DNA of 64,000 nucleotides from Vibrio mimicus (GTDB lineage Bacteria; Pseudomonadota; Gammaproteobacteria; Enterobacterales; Vibrionaceae). Location: NCBI RefSeq assembly GCF_019048845.1, contig NZ_CP077425.1, positions 992,001 to 1,056,000 of the forward strand. The letters run 5' to 3'. Below are positions 63,436 to 64,000 of this stretch, in pieces. Within the stretch, counting starts at the first letter, position 1; every line of letters starts with the position of its first letter. Below the pieces are notes generated by a model. That model made no database searches and was not told where the DNA came from. It saw only the letters and a program-made list of their open reading frames with translations. The position numbers and the translations under genes are program-made.

Positions 63436-63864
63436 TTTTTCCCAAAGACTTAGCATATTAACTTCTAGACTTTTTTCTTTTAGTGATGAATCTAGTTGAT
63501 TTAGTTTGGATAACTCATTTTCACTAAGCGTATTCGTGCGTTTTTTAATGTAAATTGACAAGTATCGCTCGCTAAGTTTATCTATGTTAATTAACTCGTT
63601 ACCCGAACTAAGTTCATTGACTAAGGCCTCCATCTCATAAGATTTTGAACATTCTTGAATTCTTATATCTTTCAGAAGCAATAAATATTTATCTATATCT
63701 TCGGGTTTTAATCCATGTAAATCATTTATCGTAACAGGAGTTTTCTGATTTTCAATTTCAATACAGTTTTTGACTGAATCTTTATACGCATCATAACTAC
63801 TTTCTGCTAAGCATATTGACGGTGTTATAAAGGCTAAGAGTAAGGGTAGTTTTTTATAGTTCAT
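63421..63864 (-). CDS. Secreted/periplasmic hypothetical protein
   Basis: 147 residues from ATG 63864; ATG 63894 lies ahead of the signal peptide and is less likely. MNYKKLPLLLAFITPSICLA is a signal peptide cleaved after CLA. The mature protein is helical and charged, with two Cys (VKNCIEIENQ, IQECSKSYEM). The start overlaps the stop of the next upstream minus-strand frame (ATGAACTATAA), suggesting an operon. Confidence 0.65.
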   Translation of the reverse strand: MNYKKLPLLLAFITPSICLAESSYDAYKDSVKNCIEIENQKTPVTINDLHGLKPEDIDKYLLLLKDIRIQECSKSYEMEALVNELSSGNELINIDKLSERYLSIYIKKRTNTLSENELSKLNQLDSSLKEKSLEVNMLSLWEKLKDN

Positions 63865-64000
63865 TGTATAAACATCTCCAGAATACTTTTTCATCTTGAG
63901 AGATTGATGATTTCATGTACATTCGAGCTGCAATGTTTTCGACTTGACGAATTAATATTGGATTTGATGAATGCATTGATTTTGCTAGTAATTCGAAATC
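63854..64000 (-). CDS. Partial ORF running off the window
   Basis: 48 codons open from the window edge, ending DEKVFWRCLYNEL and TAA (63856-63854). It overlaps the start of the 63421-63864 gene by 11 bp, which is typical for translational coupling. Only the C-terminus is visible, so no family can be assigned. Confidence 0.55.
   Translation of the reverse strand, partial: DFELLAKSMHSSNPILIRQVENIAARMYMKSSISQDEKVFWRCLYNEL

Overview
This window is a stretch of a very large Vibrio-type chromosomal integron (superintegron). I count 83 attC recombination sites. Nearly all are about 120-123 bp, share the ends TAACAA...GGGCGTTA, and lie in one orientation (+ strand, crossover at G^TTA). They cut the window into about 84 cassettes of roughly 350-2,300 bp. 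The most common attC (class 1: CGCCTCAAGAGGGACTG ... CCCCTTAGGCGGGCG) looks like the VCR/VVR/VPR family of Vibrio, so the host is almost certainly a Vibrio. I cannot name the species from sequence alone. No integrase gene (intI), attI site, rRNA or tRNA is present, so this is an internal or distal part of the array.

attC classes used below: class 1 as above; class 2, CAATTTAAGAGGGATTCAC ... CCTTAATTGGGCG; class 3, CTGTTCAAGAGGGATTCGC ... CCTTAACAGGGCG and close variants; class 4, CGCTTCAAGAGGGACAGCC ... CCTTAAGCGGGCG; class 6, GCATTCAAGAGGGATTC ... CCTTAATGCGGCG; plus a few singletons.

Layout. 1-9,300: family A ORF-less cassettes, a HEPN-like gene, an M50-type peptidase, an SDR oxidoreductase, a lipoprotein, a Phd/RelE-type toxin-antitoxin (TA) pair, and a gene-poor cassette with a candidate structured RNA. 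9,300-19,100: membrane proteins, IS3-family copy 1 inserted in a cassette gene, a PAAR effector with a membrane immunity candidate, a GNAT acetyltransferase, and a minus-strand effector/immunity pair. 19,100-34,100: sugar-type acetyltransferase, SEC-C protein, several HEPN/DUF4145/DUF3644 proteins, a possible ADP-ribosyltransferase, and a second PAAR effector/immunity cassette. 34,100-45,600: a phage/plasmid replication-like gene pair, RelBE, DUF4160-DUF2442, a third effector type and a Phd/ParE pair. 45,600-55,800: IS3 copy 2 inside another cassette gene, nuclease-like proteins, and a DarT-NADAR TA cassette. 55,800-64,000: zinc-ribbon and VOC proteins, a TIR-domain protein, CcdAB, and a last segment with no attC that is either one long cassette or the edge of the array.

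Three features stand out. First, 21 cassettes (one partial) are copies of one ORF-less family (A, about 384 or 412-415 bp between attC sites), and three more are copies of a second family (B) built around an internal duplication of an imperfect hairpin. Second, the gene content is dominated by conflict functions: six TA-like modules, four bicistronic effector/immunity-like cassettes, several HEPN proteins, a TIR protein and nuclease-like proteins. Third, each cassette's first 8-12 bases are complementary to the bases just before its own attC, so excised circles would have an attC stem longer than the canonical 7-bp box. Both IS copies have 3-bp target duplications, and removing them restores one uninterrupted reading frame in each host cassette.

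Most cassette genes have their own ribosome binding site and are read in the same direction as the array. TA, effector, replication-like, SDR and secreted-protein cassettes at 5.5, 17-19, 34.7-36.8, 60.3 and 62.1 kb are reversed and so must carry their own promoters.
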